64,000 nt of DNA from Candidatus Poribacteria bacterium (lineage in GTDB: Bacteria; Poribacteria; WGA-4E; WGA-3G): assembly GCA_022828145.1 (NCBI GenBank), contig JAJEJA010000043.1, forward strand, positions 62,001-126,000. Reading direction: 5' to 3'. The notes beneath the pieces are model-generated. The model searched no databases and was not told the DNA's origin. It saw only the letters and a program-made list of their open reading frames with translations. Position numbers and translations under genes: made by a program. Of the stretch, positions 1 to 7,657 are shown in pieces; position 1 is the stretch's first letter; every line of letters starts with the position of its first letter.

Positions 1-1
1 G

Positions 2-244
2 GATAAAGCAACGAAAACTGCTAAACGTAAACGTACAGAACTCGGAGAAGCGTTCATTGAGGCTTACAACACAGAATGCCTTGCTGCGTTTGACCCGCAA
101 AGTTTACTTGACGAATTAAAGCCAGAGGCACAGGTTGTTGCACTTTTTTGTGTGGAAACCGTACCAGAAGCATGCCACCGCTCATTAGTAGCAGACAAAT
201 TGGTCAATACATTTAATTGGGAGGTAGAGGATATTTTACCGTGA
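2..244 (+). CDS. DUF488 family protein (3' end only)
   Basis: This is the C-terminal 80 residues of a gene that begins before the window. The reading frame is open from base 2 to the TGA at 242-244. The segment LFCVETVPEACHRSLVADKL matches the conserved C-terminal signature of DUF488 proteins (hydrophobic strand, Cys, Glu, then CHRS and a helix). The biochemical role of DUF488 is not settled; the invariant Cys-His-Arg suggests catalysis or nucleic-acid binding. Its stop overlaps the GTG start of the RecQ-like helicase (GTGA), so the two are probably translated together. The N-terminal half cannot be assessed. Confidence 0.75.
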   Translation, partial: DKATKTAKRKRTELGEAFIEAYNTECLAAFDPQSLLDELKPEAQVVALFCVETVPEACHRSLVADKLVNTFNWEVEDILP

Positions 245-2724
245 GAGTTCTTATTGTTGCGAAAACTCGTATGGCAAAAGGAGCATGTATTGGTGCAATT
301 ACGGAAACGGGAGAAAGTGTTCGACTTATTCCATTTAATGCTGACCCACACGACGGGGCAAACAGAGAATATAATGTCGGTGAGATTTGGGAGATAACCG
401 CTGAACCTGTGCCAGAAACTTCGCTGATTCCACCGCATATTGAAGATATTGTGGTTCATGAGAACCGATTTATACATGCCGAACCAGATATGGGAAGTTT
501 AGTTACCTCTATTGAACTCTTGATGCCTCCCAAAATTGGAAATCCTCAGATACTTTATGAGGGACTATTACAGACGACGCGTAATGGATCCCTTTATGTT
601 CCTGCTGGAAGCAATGTTCCATCCCATAGTACGACCTTTTGGCGACCTGACCAACAACTTATACGGGACATAGACGATAAACGGATACGATATCGTTATC
701 CTACAGTGAATGGTGGCTGTACCCTTACCTTCGTTGGTTTCCAAGAACCGATTGCGTTTATTCCGGAAGGGATGCTCCTGCGTGTGTCACTGGCACATCG
801 TTGGAGACCCGAAGATCGACCTGATCTTGAAGAACGGCACTATGTCCAGATTTCAGGTTGGTTTCTTGAGCATGTGGAACAAACTGAATCGGAACGGTCT
901 ACAGAAGCTGAAATCTCACCCTTACAGGTTTCAACCCAAAATCCGTTAGCAGTACTTCAGCGTGTTTTTGGACATGAGACGTTTCGTCCTTATCAGCATG
1001 TGATAATAGATAATATCCTTGAAGGACGAGATGCTTTAGTTGTGCTGCCGACAGGTGGCGGGAAGTCTCTCTGTTATCAATTACCTGCTCTTATTTTTGA
1101 TGGTATGACTGTCGTTGTTTCACCCCTGATTTCTCTCATGGAGGATCAAGTGGTGAAGTTGCGAAACAGGAACATCAATGCAGCTTTTCTCAACAGTATG
1201 CTTAGCCACTCAGCGTATTTAAAGACTATGCAGGCAGTTAGGAACGGGGACATCAAATTGCTCTATGTAGCACCAGAAACACTCGTACGACCTGAAATAC
1301 TTGTGATGCTTGATGAATCAGATGTTAAATGTATTGCCATTGATGAAGCGCACTGTATATCGCAATGGGGTCATGATTTTAGACCTGAATATAGAGACTT
1401 GGTTTCAGTACGTCAACGATTCAAAAGTGCCGTTTGTGTAGCATTAACTGCCACTGCAACTACCCGAGTTCAAAATGACATCCAGCAATTACTTAACATT
1501 TCTGCTGATAATACTTTTATTGCCAGTTTTGACAGGCAAAATCTATACATCTCTGTTGAACCGAAAGTTGAATTGTTAGAACAGACACTTGCTTTTCTCC
1601 GTAAACATCCCCAAGAATCAGGTATTATATACTGTCAAACGATAAAGCAGGTAGAATCGTTATGCCGCAATTTGGACGCCAGACGTTATGCTATACGTCC
1701 TTATCATGCAAAATTAGATAACGAAACACGAAAACAGAATCAGGAAGCCTTTATTAAAGGAGATATACAGATAATAGTAGCCACAGTTGCCTTCGGCATG
1801 GGAATAGACAAAGCAGATGTGCGGTTTGTGCTTCATGCGGGGTTACCGAAAGAACCTGAGTCTTATTATCAGGAGATAGGTCGTAGTGGTCGCGATGGAC
1901 TTCCAGCGGAGTGTCTGTTACTGTTTAGTTATGGAGATGTAGATACCATATTTCACTTCATAGGTAAGGGAGCAGCATCTGAAAGAAGGGGACGAATGGA
2001 ACGTTTGCATACACTTGTGTCGTGGGCAACTGCTAATACCTGTCGGCGTAAAATGATGTTGTCTTACTTTGGAGAGGAATATGAACAAGACAATTGCGGT
2101 ATGTGTGACAATTGTCGTAATGCTAATGAGAATCGTGTGGACTTAACAATACCTGCTCAGAAGTTTCTTTCATGCATACTTCGTAGCAATGAATTGTTTG
2201 GTGAAGCTTATATTATAGACGTACTACGAGGATCACAGCAGAAAAGAATTCTGGAAAACGGACATGACCGTCTCTCTACCTACGGGATTGGAACAGATCA
2301 TAGTAAGACGCAGTGGCGATATATGTCTTACCAATTCATTCAACATGATTTGGTAGCACGAGACCCTCAACATGGAAGTCTTAGCGTAACACAGAAGGGA
2401 TGGGAAATACTTAAAAGAGGAGACCAATTCTTCGGTCTATCGGTTGATTCTATTCACCTTACAACATCTGACATTCTTTCAGAATATGACACAGGATTAT
2501 TTGAATTGCTTCGAGTTGAACGAGATAGATTAGCAAGGTTAGAAGATGTACAGCACTTTGTAGTTTTCCACGATAGAGCATTGCAAGCAATGGCGACCTA
2601 TTATCCAACCACTATAGCGTCTTTCAAGTTGATGCACGGTGTTGGTCCATCAAAAACAGAAAAATATGCTAATGCTTTCTTACCGATTATTCAAGGGTAT
2701 TGTGAGGAACATGGGATTGATTGA
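241..2724 (+). CDS. RecQ-family DNA helicase with N-terminal extension
   Basis: ATP-dependent 3'-5' DNA helicase of the RecQ family, about 827 aa. I place the start at GTG 241, which has an AGAGG site about 10 bases upstream and overlaps the DUF488 stop; a TTG at 217 would add eight residues. The first ~210 residues (VRVLIVAKTRMAKGACIGAI onward) precede the helicase and look like the dual-OB domain often found beside DUF488. The helicase core follows: GGGKS Walker A near residue 272, DEAHCISQWGHDFR, and the motif VI region QEIGRSGRDG. Next come four RecQ-type zinc cysteines (CRRKMM...CGMCDNC), a winged-helix RQC region, and a C-terminal HRDC domain (LLRVERDRLA...HGVGPSKTEKY). The pairing suggests a defence or repair role rather than housekeeping RecQ, which is inference. 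Confidence 0.9.
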   Translation: MRVLIVAKTRMAKGACIGAITETGESVRLIPFNADPHDGANREYNVGEIWEITAEPVPETSLIPPHIEDIVVHENRFIHAEPDMGSLVTSIELLMPPKIGNPQILYEGLLQTTRNGSLYVPAGSNVPSHSTTFWRPDQQLIRDIDDKRIRYRYPTVNGGCTLTFVGFQEPIAFIPEGMLLRVSLAHRWRPEDRPDLEERHYVQISGWFLEHVEQTESERSTEAEISPLQVSTQNPLAVLQRVFGHETFRPYQHVIIDNILEGRDALVVLPTGGGKSLCYQLPALIFDGMTVVVSPLISLMEDQVVKLRNRNINAAFLNSMLSHSAYLKTMQAVRNGDIKLLYVAPETLVRPEILVMLDESDVKCIAIDEAHCISQWGHDFRPEYRDLVSVRQRFKSAVCVALTATATTRVQNDIQQLLNISADNTFIASFDRQNLYISVEPKVELLEQTLAFLRKHPQESGIIYCQTIKQVESLCRNLDARRYAIRPYHAKLDNETRKQNQEAFIKGDIQIIVATVAFGMGIDKADVRFVLHAGLPKEPESYYQEIGRSGRDGLPAECLLLFSYGDVDTIFHFIGKGAASERRGRMERLHTLVSWATANTCRRKMMLSYFGEEYEQDNCGMCDNCRNANENRVDLTIPAQKFLSCILRSNELFGEAYIIDVLRGSQQKRILENGHDRLSTYGIGTDHSKTQWRYMSYQFIQHDLVARDPQHGSLSVTQKGWEILKRGDQFFGLSVDSIHLTTSDILSEYDTGLFELLRVERDRLARLEDVQHFVVFHDRALQAMATYYPTTIASFKLMHGVGPSKTEKYANAFLPIIQGYCEEHGID

Positions 2725-2779
2725 TTCTGCTCTTTTATACTGTCACGATCGTCCTGAACGTGTTGAAAATCAAGATTGT

Positions 2780-3091
2780 TCATGATAGGACGACAAGTTT
2801 AGTGTATCTCCCCTCATTGTAGTTTTGCTGGGCTTGAGCTTCAAGTTTTTTCATTGTTTCGGAAGTGGCAGCTTCGGTCAATACGCGTTCCCATGCTTCT
2901 TCTTCTCGTATCAACTCCTGATTAACTGCGCTCGGTAATTTTTGTTCAACTGCTTCAACAGTATCACCGTGGCATTTGAGTTCTGGTATGTCTGGCACTA
3001 AACCGACCCAACTTGCTCCATTTTTTTCAATATGTGCAGTAAACGTCTCATCAAACAATTCATTGTGGATTAAGTACGTTTTTGCAACCAT
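2780..3091 (-). CDS. HicB-like antitoxin-fold small protein, no partner toxin
   Basis: A 103-aa protein. The start is ATG 3091, with AAGGAG six bases upstream; an in-frame start eight codons earlier lacks a site. The first half (FTAHIEKNGASWVGLVPDIPELKCHGDTVEAVEQKL) follows the HicB pattern: a beta strand, a charged turn, a V-P-D-I-P-E-L segment, then G-D-T-x-E-A and a helix. The second half is a charged helix ending in a short tail, unlike the ribbon-helix-helix of classical HicB. No HicA-like RNA-binding toxin is adjacent, so it may be solitary. The fold assignment rests on pattern alone. Confidence 0.5.
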   Translation of the reverse strand: MVAKTYLIHNELFDETFTAHIEKNGASWVGLVPDIPELKCHGDTVEAVEQKLPSAVNQELIREEEAWERVLTEAATSETMKKLEAQAQQNYNEGRYTKLVVLS

Positions 3092-3115
3092 GATACTCTC
3101 CTTATAGGATAACAT

Positions 3116-3598
3116 CCTTAAATGAAAGTTAAATACTACAAGAATATTTAGGCATTTTTTCTATATACAACGAATATTATACAATAGCGTCAATTGATTT
3201 GTCAATTGTTTTCCACTGTTTGGGTGTGTAAATTTATTGTCACTCTATTTGTCTGAACCAAGATTTGCGGGATTAGAGGATTTTCAAATCAACGGTATGA
3301 ATGCCATTTAGGCATTCCCCGGGATAAGAGGCATCTTCTCGTATTCTATTCTTCTGAAAATGTGAAACTTTTTGTGGTTCATCTGTCTATGTACATAGCA
3401 CTCCGCTGGAGTGCAGCTCGTTGACAATCCTTTTTCTATAGACATATTGCTCCGCTGGAGCAAAGGGGGCAGCGATACTTTTTCTATAGTGACAAACTTT
3501 AGGGACAAAAACTTCACACACCCGATTTTGAGTTGTGGTTTGCCATTGTTGTGAAAAGGATTAAACCGCAGTAATACTGCTTTGAATCTCAAAATATT
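3116..3598. other. Intergenic region with small hairpins, no gene seen
   Basis: About 480 bases with no convincing coding sequence. It holds a perfect hairpin GAATGCC-ATTTA-GGCATTC at 3299-3317 and two related hairpins at 3398-3463, annotated separately. A further short inverted repeat, GCAGTA-A-TACTGC, lies near 3569-3581, just beyond the 3' end of the minus-strand hsdS. It might end that transcript, but there is no clear T-run. Confidence 0.5.
3398..3463. repeat. Two copies of a CTCCGCTGGAG hairpin repeat
   Basis: GCACTCC-GCT-GGAGTGC at 3398-3414 and TTGCTCC-GCT-GGAGCAA at 3447-3463 are both perfect 7-bp hairpins with a GCT loop. Each is preceded by a similar TCTAT(A/G)...CATA flank. The stems differ outside CTCC/GGAG but remain paired, so compensatory changes have kept the structure. 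This is a REP-like palindromic element of unknown function. Confidence 0.6.
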
Positions 3599-4885
3599 CT
3601 ATGCCTCCGCCAACAGAATCTGTTCAACTCTCTCTTTCGCCTGCTCTACAATATCATTTGCTTCTTGTTGCAGCTGCTTTGCGTTACTACGGATTTCGGT
3701 AATGTGGTTAGCAATTTTTGCTTGTTTTGCTATGTCGGGTAAAATTATCTTTAGTCGTTTCACAACGTCCCTTGTTATGCCAGTAACAGTTGCTCCTGTG
3801 ATCTCTCTTTGTATTTGCAACTTACCAAAACTTGAGTTTAGGTAGTAAAGCAGGTAAATGGGGTTTACACCTTCGTTTGTTCTCAGTAGGAATAGATGTT
3901 CATTTATATTCTGTCCTACATGTGCTGTGTCACTTACAATTCCAATTTTCCCTGTAGTCGCACCGTCTTTTACTAAAAGCAAATCGTTTAGTTGCGTTTC
4001 TGTACTCTTGTGTAGACTATGGAATTCGTGTGGGATGTATCTTGGCGTGTTTATTTCTACTTCACACTGATTGTTTATATGTTCTCCACCAAAACTCAAT
4101 ACGCCAGATTGTATATTAGCAACTCCCCCTTTCGGACGGCTTCCGCTGTCTATTAGCTGTAATAATTCAACAAGTCGTTTTACATTGTGCGATTGACTTA
4201 AGATGTTTTGGATTGCTTTAAAATGATTTTGATGATAGAACGGATCAGTCCGTAAACCTACCGTTTCACTTGCATTAACGACAAAACTTTTCTTTTGTTC
4301 AACTGCTGGCATCTCAATTCCCAATTCTGATAACACATAGCCATCAATTGAATCCAAAAGTGCATCTGCTTCCTGTTCCTTCTGCTTTTTCTGGGAATAT
4401 GCGGATCGCATTCTGCTAACTATATGGTTTTGGAGGTTAGGGGGTGGAAGGATAATTTGAAGGGATTTGACAGCTTTGTAATCAAGAGCAGGACGAGTTC
4501 CACCTGTCACTTCTCTGATTGACAAAGATCGTCCAAACGCTGAATTAAGAAAGACTGCAACATAATGAGAGTTAATAGTGAGATTTGCGATCTGTAGCTT
4601 GAGTTGAAACCTAACTGAATGTTGATTTATATTGCCTTCAAAGTTGTCCGGAACCACAGCGACACTACCGATTCGTCCGGTAATTGTGAGCACTAAATCG
4701 TCTTTTTTTAGTTGTGAGTGTTTAAGTATTCCATCATGAACACTTTTTTTGATAAACTTCACTTCATTAAGATCAATTCCATGGCTTTTCACATTTTGAA
4801 CTCTCAAAAACGGGATACCTGATGAATCCGTATAATGATCTTCGTCTACTTTCGGAGTGATGCCGCTGGAAATGTCACCTATCAA
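3599..4885 (-). CDS. hsdS: HsdS DNA-specificity subunit (canonical start unclear)
   Basis: Target-recognition subunit of a type I/IIB-like restriction-modification system. The minimal frame from TTG 4885 gives 428 aa. There are two target-recognition domains: the first begins at IGDISSGITPK; the second follows the central conserved repeat (LLDSIDGYVLSELGIEMP, then TDPFYHQNHF) and begins at LLQLIDSGSRPKGG. Each ends in a conserved helix, and the C-terminal helix reads ANDIVEQAKERVEQILLAEA. The TTG start would cut into the first domain: the expected N-terminal stretch (IFLTYRGDIINKRIDAYYYQPKF) is encoded in the same frame upstream of 4885, where no ATG, GTG or TTG is available. See the next entry. 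It lies directly downstream of the methylase gene. Confidence 0.85.
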   Translation of the reverse strand: MIGDISSGITPKVDEDHYTDSSGIPFLRVQNVKSHGIDLNEVKFIKKSVHDGILKHSQLKKDDLVLTITGRIGSVAVVPDNFEGNINQHSVRFQLKLQIANLTINSHYVAVFLNSAFGRSLSIREVTGGTRPALDYKAVKSLQIILPPPNLQNHIVSRMRSAYSQKKQKEQEADALLDSIDGYVLSELGIEMPAVEQKKSFVVNASETVGLRTDPFYHQNHFKAIQNILSQSHNVKRLVELLQLIDSGSRPKGGVANIQSGVLSFGGEHINNQCEVEINTPRYIPHEFHSLHKSTETQLNDLLLVKDGATTGKIGIVSDTAHVGQNINEHLFLLRTNEGVNPIYLLYYLNSSFGKLQIQREITGATVTGITRDVVKRLKIILPDIAKQAKIANHITEIRSNAKQLQQEANDIVEQAKERVEQILLAEA

Positions 4886-5044
4886 ACTACCTAAATTAAA
4901 AACATCAAATTGGACTTCTTCCAGCGTTTGGTCAATTGTTTTAAATTTGGGTTGGTAATAGTAGGCATCAATCCGCTTATTAATTATGTCGCCCCGATAG
5001 GTGAGAAAAATCTGATTTTTTCTATCAGGGCTTACCCGAAAAAA
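4886..5044 (-). other. In-frame hsdS N-terminal extension and possible -1 frameshift site
   Basis: The hsdS frame stays open upstream of 4885 to a TGA at 5075-5077. It encodes the family-typical N-terminus, including RIDAYYYQPKF. This segment overlaps the 3' end of hsdM in the -1 frame. The hsdM codons GAT TTT TTC GGG TAA contain the heptamer T TTT TTC at 5038-5044, the X XXY YYZ form used for -1 frameshifting. Slippage there would pass directly into hsdS and give one nuclease-methylase-specificity chain. Weak AU-rich hairpins follow (arms at 5012-5016/5024-5028, or 5004-5010/5017-5023). A base-calling error or a rare start codon such as ATT would also explain the layout. Confidence 0.5.
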
Positions 5045-7293
5045 TCCGGGTTCTCGGTAAACTTTCGGTATTCCTCACAGATAGCTTTGAGATCGTTAAT
5101 CGGGTCTTTGCGTCCCGTTGCATCGTATCCGATATGCTCGGCGATTGCCATGAAGATTAGATGATTGGCATTTTCCCGCACCCACTCGCGAATGTCCTCT
5201 ACGTTCTTTTCTTCCCATTCCTCTTTAACAACGTCAATCTTTTCCTTGTATTCTGCTTTGATTCGGCTTACCCACTCCGAATCGGCTGCTGCTTTAAATG
5301 CCTCTTTGTATTCCTTTTCAAGAGCGTTCAACGCGCTTGTCTGTGCCTCAAGTTCTGCGCGTGCAGTTGTCGTGTCAAACAATTCAAATTCTGTGGTAGG
5401 TGTGGATTCAATTTCTGGGAAGAAAAGGGTACTGAGACCTTGGACTTTTTTGTTCGGTTCTTTGCCAAGTTTCTGATTTAAGGTATCAATATTGTCCAAA
5501 ATTGAGATGAATTGTTGTCTATAGTTTTCCGTTACGTCAATCTGTGCTGGAGAACCATTTTTGATAATAGTTTGTCGTTCATTTTCAAGTTCTTCAATCT
5601 GAGGTGTATAGATTGATTTATTTTTCCCCTCGATTTGATCGATGGCAGCTTGATAACGATCATATTCCTGTTCTGAAAATTTTTGGAGGAATAGGATAGA
5701 CGTTTTTACACCAGCACCGTAATGTGAGAAAGCAATTTGCGGGAGCGAAACAACTGCAAGAATTTTAAAGTGCCGTTCAATGTAATCTCTCACATATTGT
5801 AGTGAGGAATTGGTCAAGATACCATCAGGTAGAATAATCGCAAGTGTACCAGTTTCCCACTTAAGAAAATCAAAACATCGTTCAAGAAACAGGATTTCTG
5901 TTTTTTGAGAAATCTTATCCTTGCCGAGTTCATAATCTGAAAGATACGGTTTTTCTGCTTGTTTTATGATGCCACCAAAAGGTGGATTGGTAAGGATTAA
6001 ATCAAACTTATCCTTTTCAAATCCGCTGTGCTGTCTGTAAAGAATATCGAAATTAATGAGGGCATCATTGCTGATAACGTTGCTATGTCCATCGTCGTGG
6101 ATAATCATGTTCATTTTGGCAACACGCGCGATAGAGTCATTGACTTCAATACCGAAGAGTCGTTTTTCAGCAAAATCATGCCAGTGAAGATAGTGTTCTG
6201 GGCTATCTTTATCATAGTAATCGGATGCCTGTTTTCTGATGTAATCCATGGCATGCAACAAAAAACCACCCGAACCACAGGCGGGATCAAGAGTCCGTGC
6301 TTCATGATTAGGTTTAACCATATCTACCATAAATTCGACTACTTGGCGTGGTGTAAAGAATTGTCCCATATCTCCTTTAAAATAACTTCCTAAGAACCTT
6401 TCAAATGCCACTCCTTTTACGTCCAAATCGGTTTGGTTGAGGTTAATTCCTTGCAAGTGATTGACAACCGAAAATAATAGATTATCATCAATTTTGATAT
6501 TTTCTGTAAATACCTCCGGGTCTTGTTCTTTTGCCTCTTGATAGAGTCCGTTGATTCGCTTCGCAACGGATTCAGATTTTTCATGCGTCTTGATCTGAAA
6601 GTCGTAAGGTTCATTTTTTCGTCTTGGTTTCTTTTCATCCCTGATCTTAATAAATAGGATTTTGGCGAGTTCATCATACGCTTCCGCTGGACCTAGTTTC
6701 CCACTTTGCCAAAGCGTATCTTGGCATTTTTCAAGGACACGGATAAGTTCTCTTCTTTCAATGACAGTCAGTTCTGAATGTGGGACACCCTTTAGGTATC
6801 TCCATTCTTGGACTTTGCCGTATCCGACTGGAGGATCGGCGATAATGTTCTGTGAACGTTCACCGGGTTTATAGTTTTTGACATCAAAGGATCTGCGCGT
6901 ATTTCCTGCAACGACAGCAGCATAATGTCCACGTAAAGAGTGGCAGTTACCAAATACCTGTTCAATTGCCTGCTCAAATTCTGCCTCAGAAATACCATCT
7001 TTTTTGCATTCAACTACAATAAATGGATCTTTCTGATCATCGTCTTGAAAAACAACGATGTCAGCGGAATCGGAAGGGGTTCGACGTGGAACGGTTACCT
7101 CTAAACCAATACGGGATTGGTCATATTGAAACCGCTCGATTAATTCGACATAGAACCTTGCGCGAACCTTTTCTTCAGGGTCGGTAAATCTATATTTTTT
7201 ATTGGGGATGACGTAGTGAATTCTTTTTTTGTCGTTAAGGAGTTGGATGTATCCTTTTTGCTGTCCTATCTGCAGGAAATCGATTTGATTCAT
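5032..7293 (-). CDS. Nuclease-methylase fusion (BcgI-A-like / HsdM with HsdR_N-type domain)
   Basis: A 753-aa protein that probably both cuts and N6-adenine-methylates DNA. Residues ~1-170 look like the HsdR N-terminal nuclease fold: D78 in SADIVVF, then E95 and K97 in FIVVECKK form a PD-(D/E)XK core. After a helical HsdM N-terminal region, the methylase has SAM motif I DPACGSGGF (~336-344) and catalytic motif IV NPPFGG (~436-441). The C-terminal ~150 residues are charged helices likely to contact HsdS. No DEAD-box HsdR translocase is visible in the window. Nuclease plus methylase in one chain with a separate S subunit is the layout of type IIB enzymes such as BcgI. Alternatively it is a type I HsdM with an inactive N-terminal domain and HsdR elsewhere. 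Confidence 0.85.
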   Translation of the reverse strand: MNQIDFLQIGQQKGYIQLLNDKKRIHYVIPNKKYRFTDPEEKVRARFYVELIERFQYDQSRIGLEVTVPRRTPSDSADIVVFQDDDQKDPFIVVECKKDGISEAEFEQAIEQVFGNCHSLRGHYAAVVAGNTRRSFDVKNYKPGERSQNIIADPPVGYGKVQEWRYLKGVPHSELTVIERRELIRVLEKCQDTLWQSGKLGPAEAYDELAKILFIKIRDEKKPRRKNEPYDFQIKTHEKSESVAKRINGLYQEAKEQDPEVFTENIKIDDNLLFSVVNHLQGINLNQTDLDVKGVAFERFLGSYFKGDMGQFFTPRQVVEFMVDMVKPNHEARTLDPACGSGGFLLHAMDYIRKQASDYYDKDSPEHYLHWHDFAEKRLFGIEVNDSIARVAKMNMIIHDDGHSNVISNDALINFDILYRQHSGFEKDKFDLILTNPPFGGIIKQAEKPYLSDYELGKDKISQKTEILFLERCFDFLKWETGTLAIILPDGILTNSSLQYVRDYIERHFKILAVVSLPQIAFSHYGAGVKTSILFLQKFSEQEYDRYQAAIDQIEGKNKSIYTPQIEELENERQTIIKNGSPAQIDVTENYRQQFISILDNIDTLNQKLGKEPNKKVQGLSTLFFPEIESTPTTEFELFDTTTARAELEAQTSALNALEKEYKEAFKAAADSEWVSRIKAEYKEKIDVVKEEWEEKNVEDIREWVRENANHLIFMAIAEHIGYDATGRKDPINDLKAICEEYRKFTENPDFFG

Positions 7294-7416
7294 TGTTCAC
7301 TTGTACCTATCTACTACTCAAAGAAATTAATGTGATTATAAGACCCCTGAGATTGTTTGTCAAGTCCAAAATTATTGAGGGGTGTGTAAGTATTGTGACA
7401 CCTTTTTTCATAAGAG

Positions 7417-7497
7417 ACGGCACTCGGAGAGTGCCTACTACTATTAAGAGCTTATGAAATCCTAAAACGGCACTCGGAGAGTGCCTACTACTATTAA
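7417..7497. repeat. Two copies of hairpin repeat GGCACTC-GGA-GAGTGCC + TACTACTATTAA
   Basis: Copies at 7417-7447 and 7467-7497 are identical over ACGGCACTCGGAGAGTGCC and the tail TACTACTATTAA. The palindrome is a 7-bp stem with a GGA loop and a fixed 3' tail. Related copies occur at 10728, 47011, 54823, 61167 and 61202, so this is a dispersed REP-like family. It sits in the ~360-bp gap upstream of the methylase gene, where I see no gene. Confidence 0.75.
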
Positions 7498-7513
7498 CGT
7501 GAGTTTGATAAAT
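7496..7513 (+). mobile_element. Solo terminal repeat of the MITE-like element
   Basis: AACGTGAGTTTGATAAAT here matches the terminal inverted repeat of the element at 25829-25970. No second end lies nearby. It begins right at the tail of the preceding hairpin repeat, the same kind of context in which the copy at 61225 sits. It is probably a deletion remnant. Confidence 0.55.
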
Positions 7514-7528
7514 CAGATTTTCCCAGGC

Positions 7529-7560
7529 CGGTAGGTTCGGTTAGGAAACCGAACCTACCG
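7529..7560. repeat. 14-bp-stem palindrome with GTAGGT...ACCTAC ends
   Basis: A perfect inverted repeat: CGGTAGGTTCGGTT, loop AGGA, then AACCGAACCTACCG. It belongs to a second dispersed family with a TTAGGAAA core, seen again at 14625-14650 and as a head-to-head pair at 15509-15575. No T-run follows, so it is not an obvious intrinsic terminator. Confidence 0.65.
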
Positions 7561-7657
7561 TGTCTGGGTCCTAATTACCCAATTTATTTTTTGATCTTCA
7601 TACGGGACTAAAGGAGATACCCAAATTTAGAAAATCCTTAAGTTGACACCTATGTTG

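Noticed and set aside
217-240. TTG 217 as the start of the RecQ gene
   Set aside because: GTG 241 has a better-placed ribosome site and the expected 4-base overlap with the DUF488 stop.
7529-7560. Intrinsic terminator
   Set aside because: The stem is strong, but no T-run follows on either strand, and the same palindrome family occurs upstream of genes.
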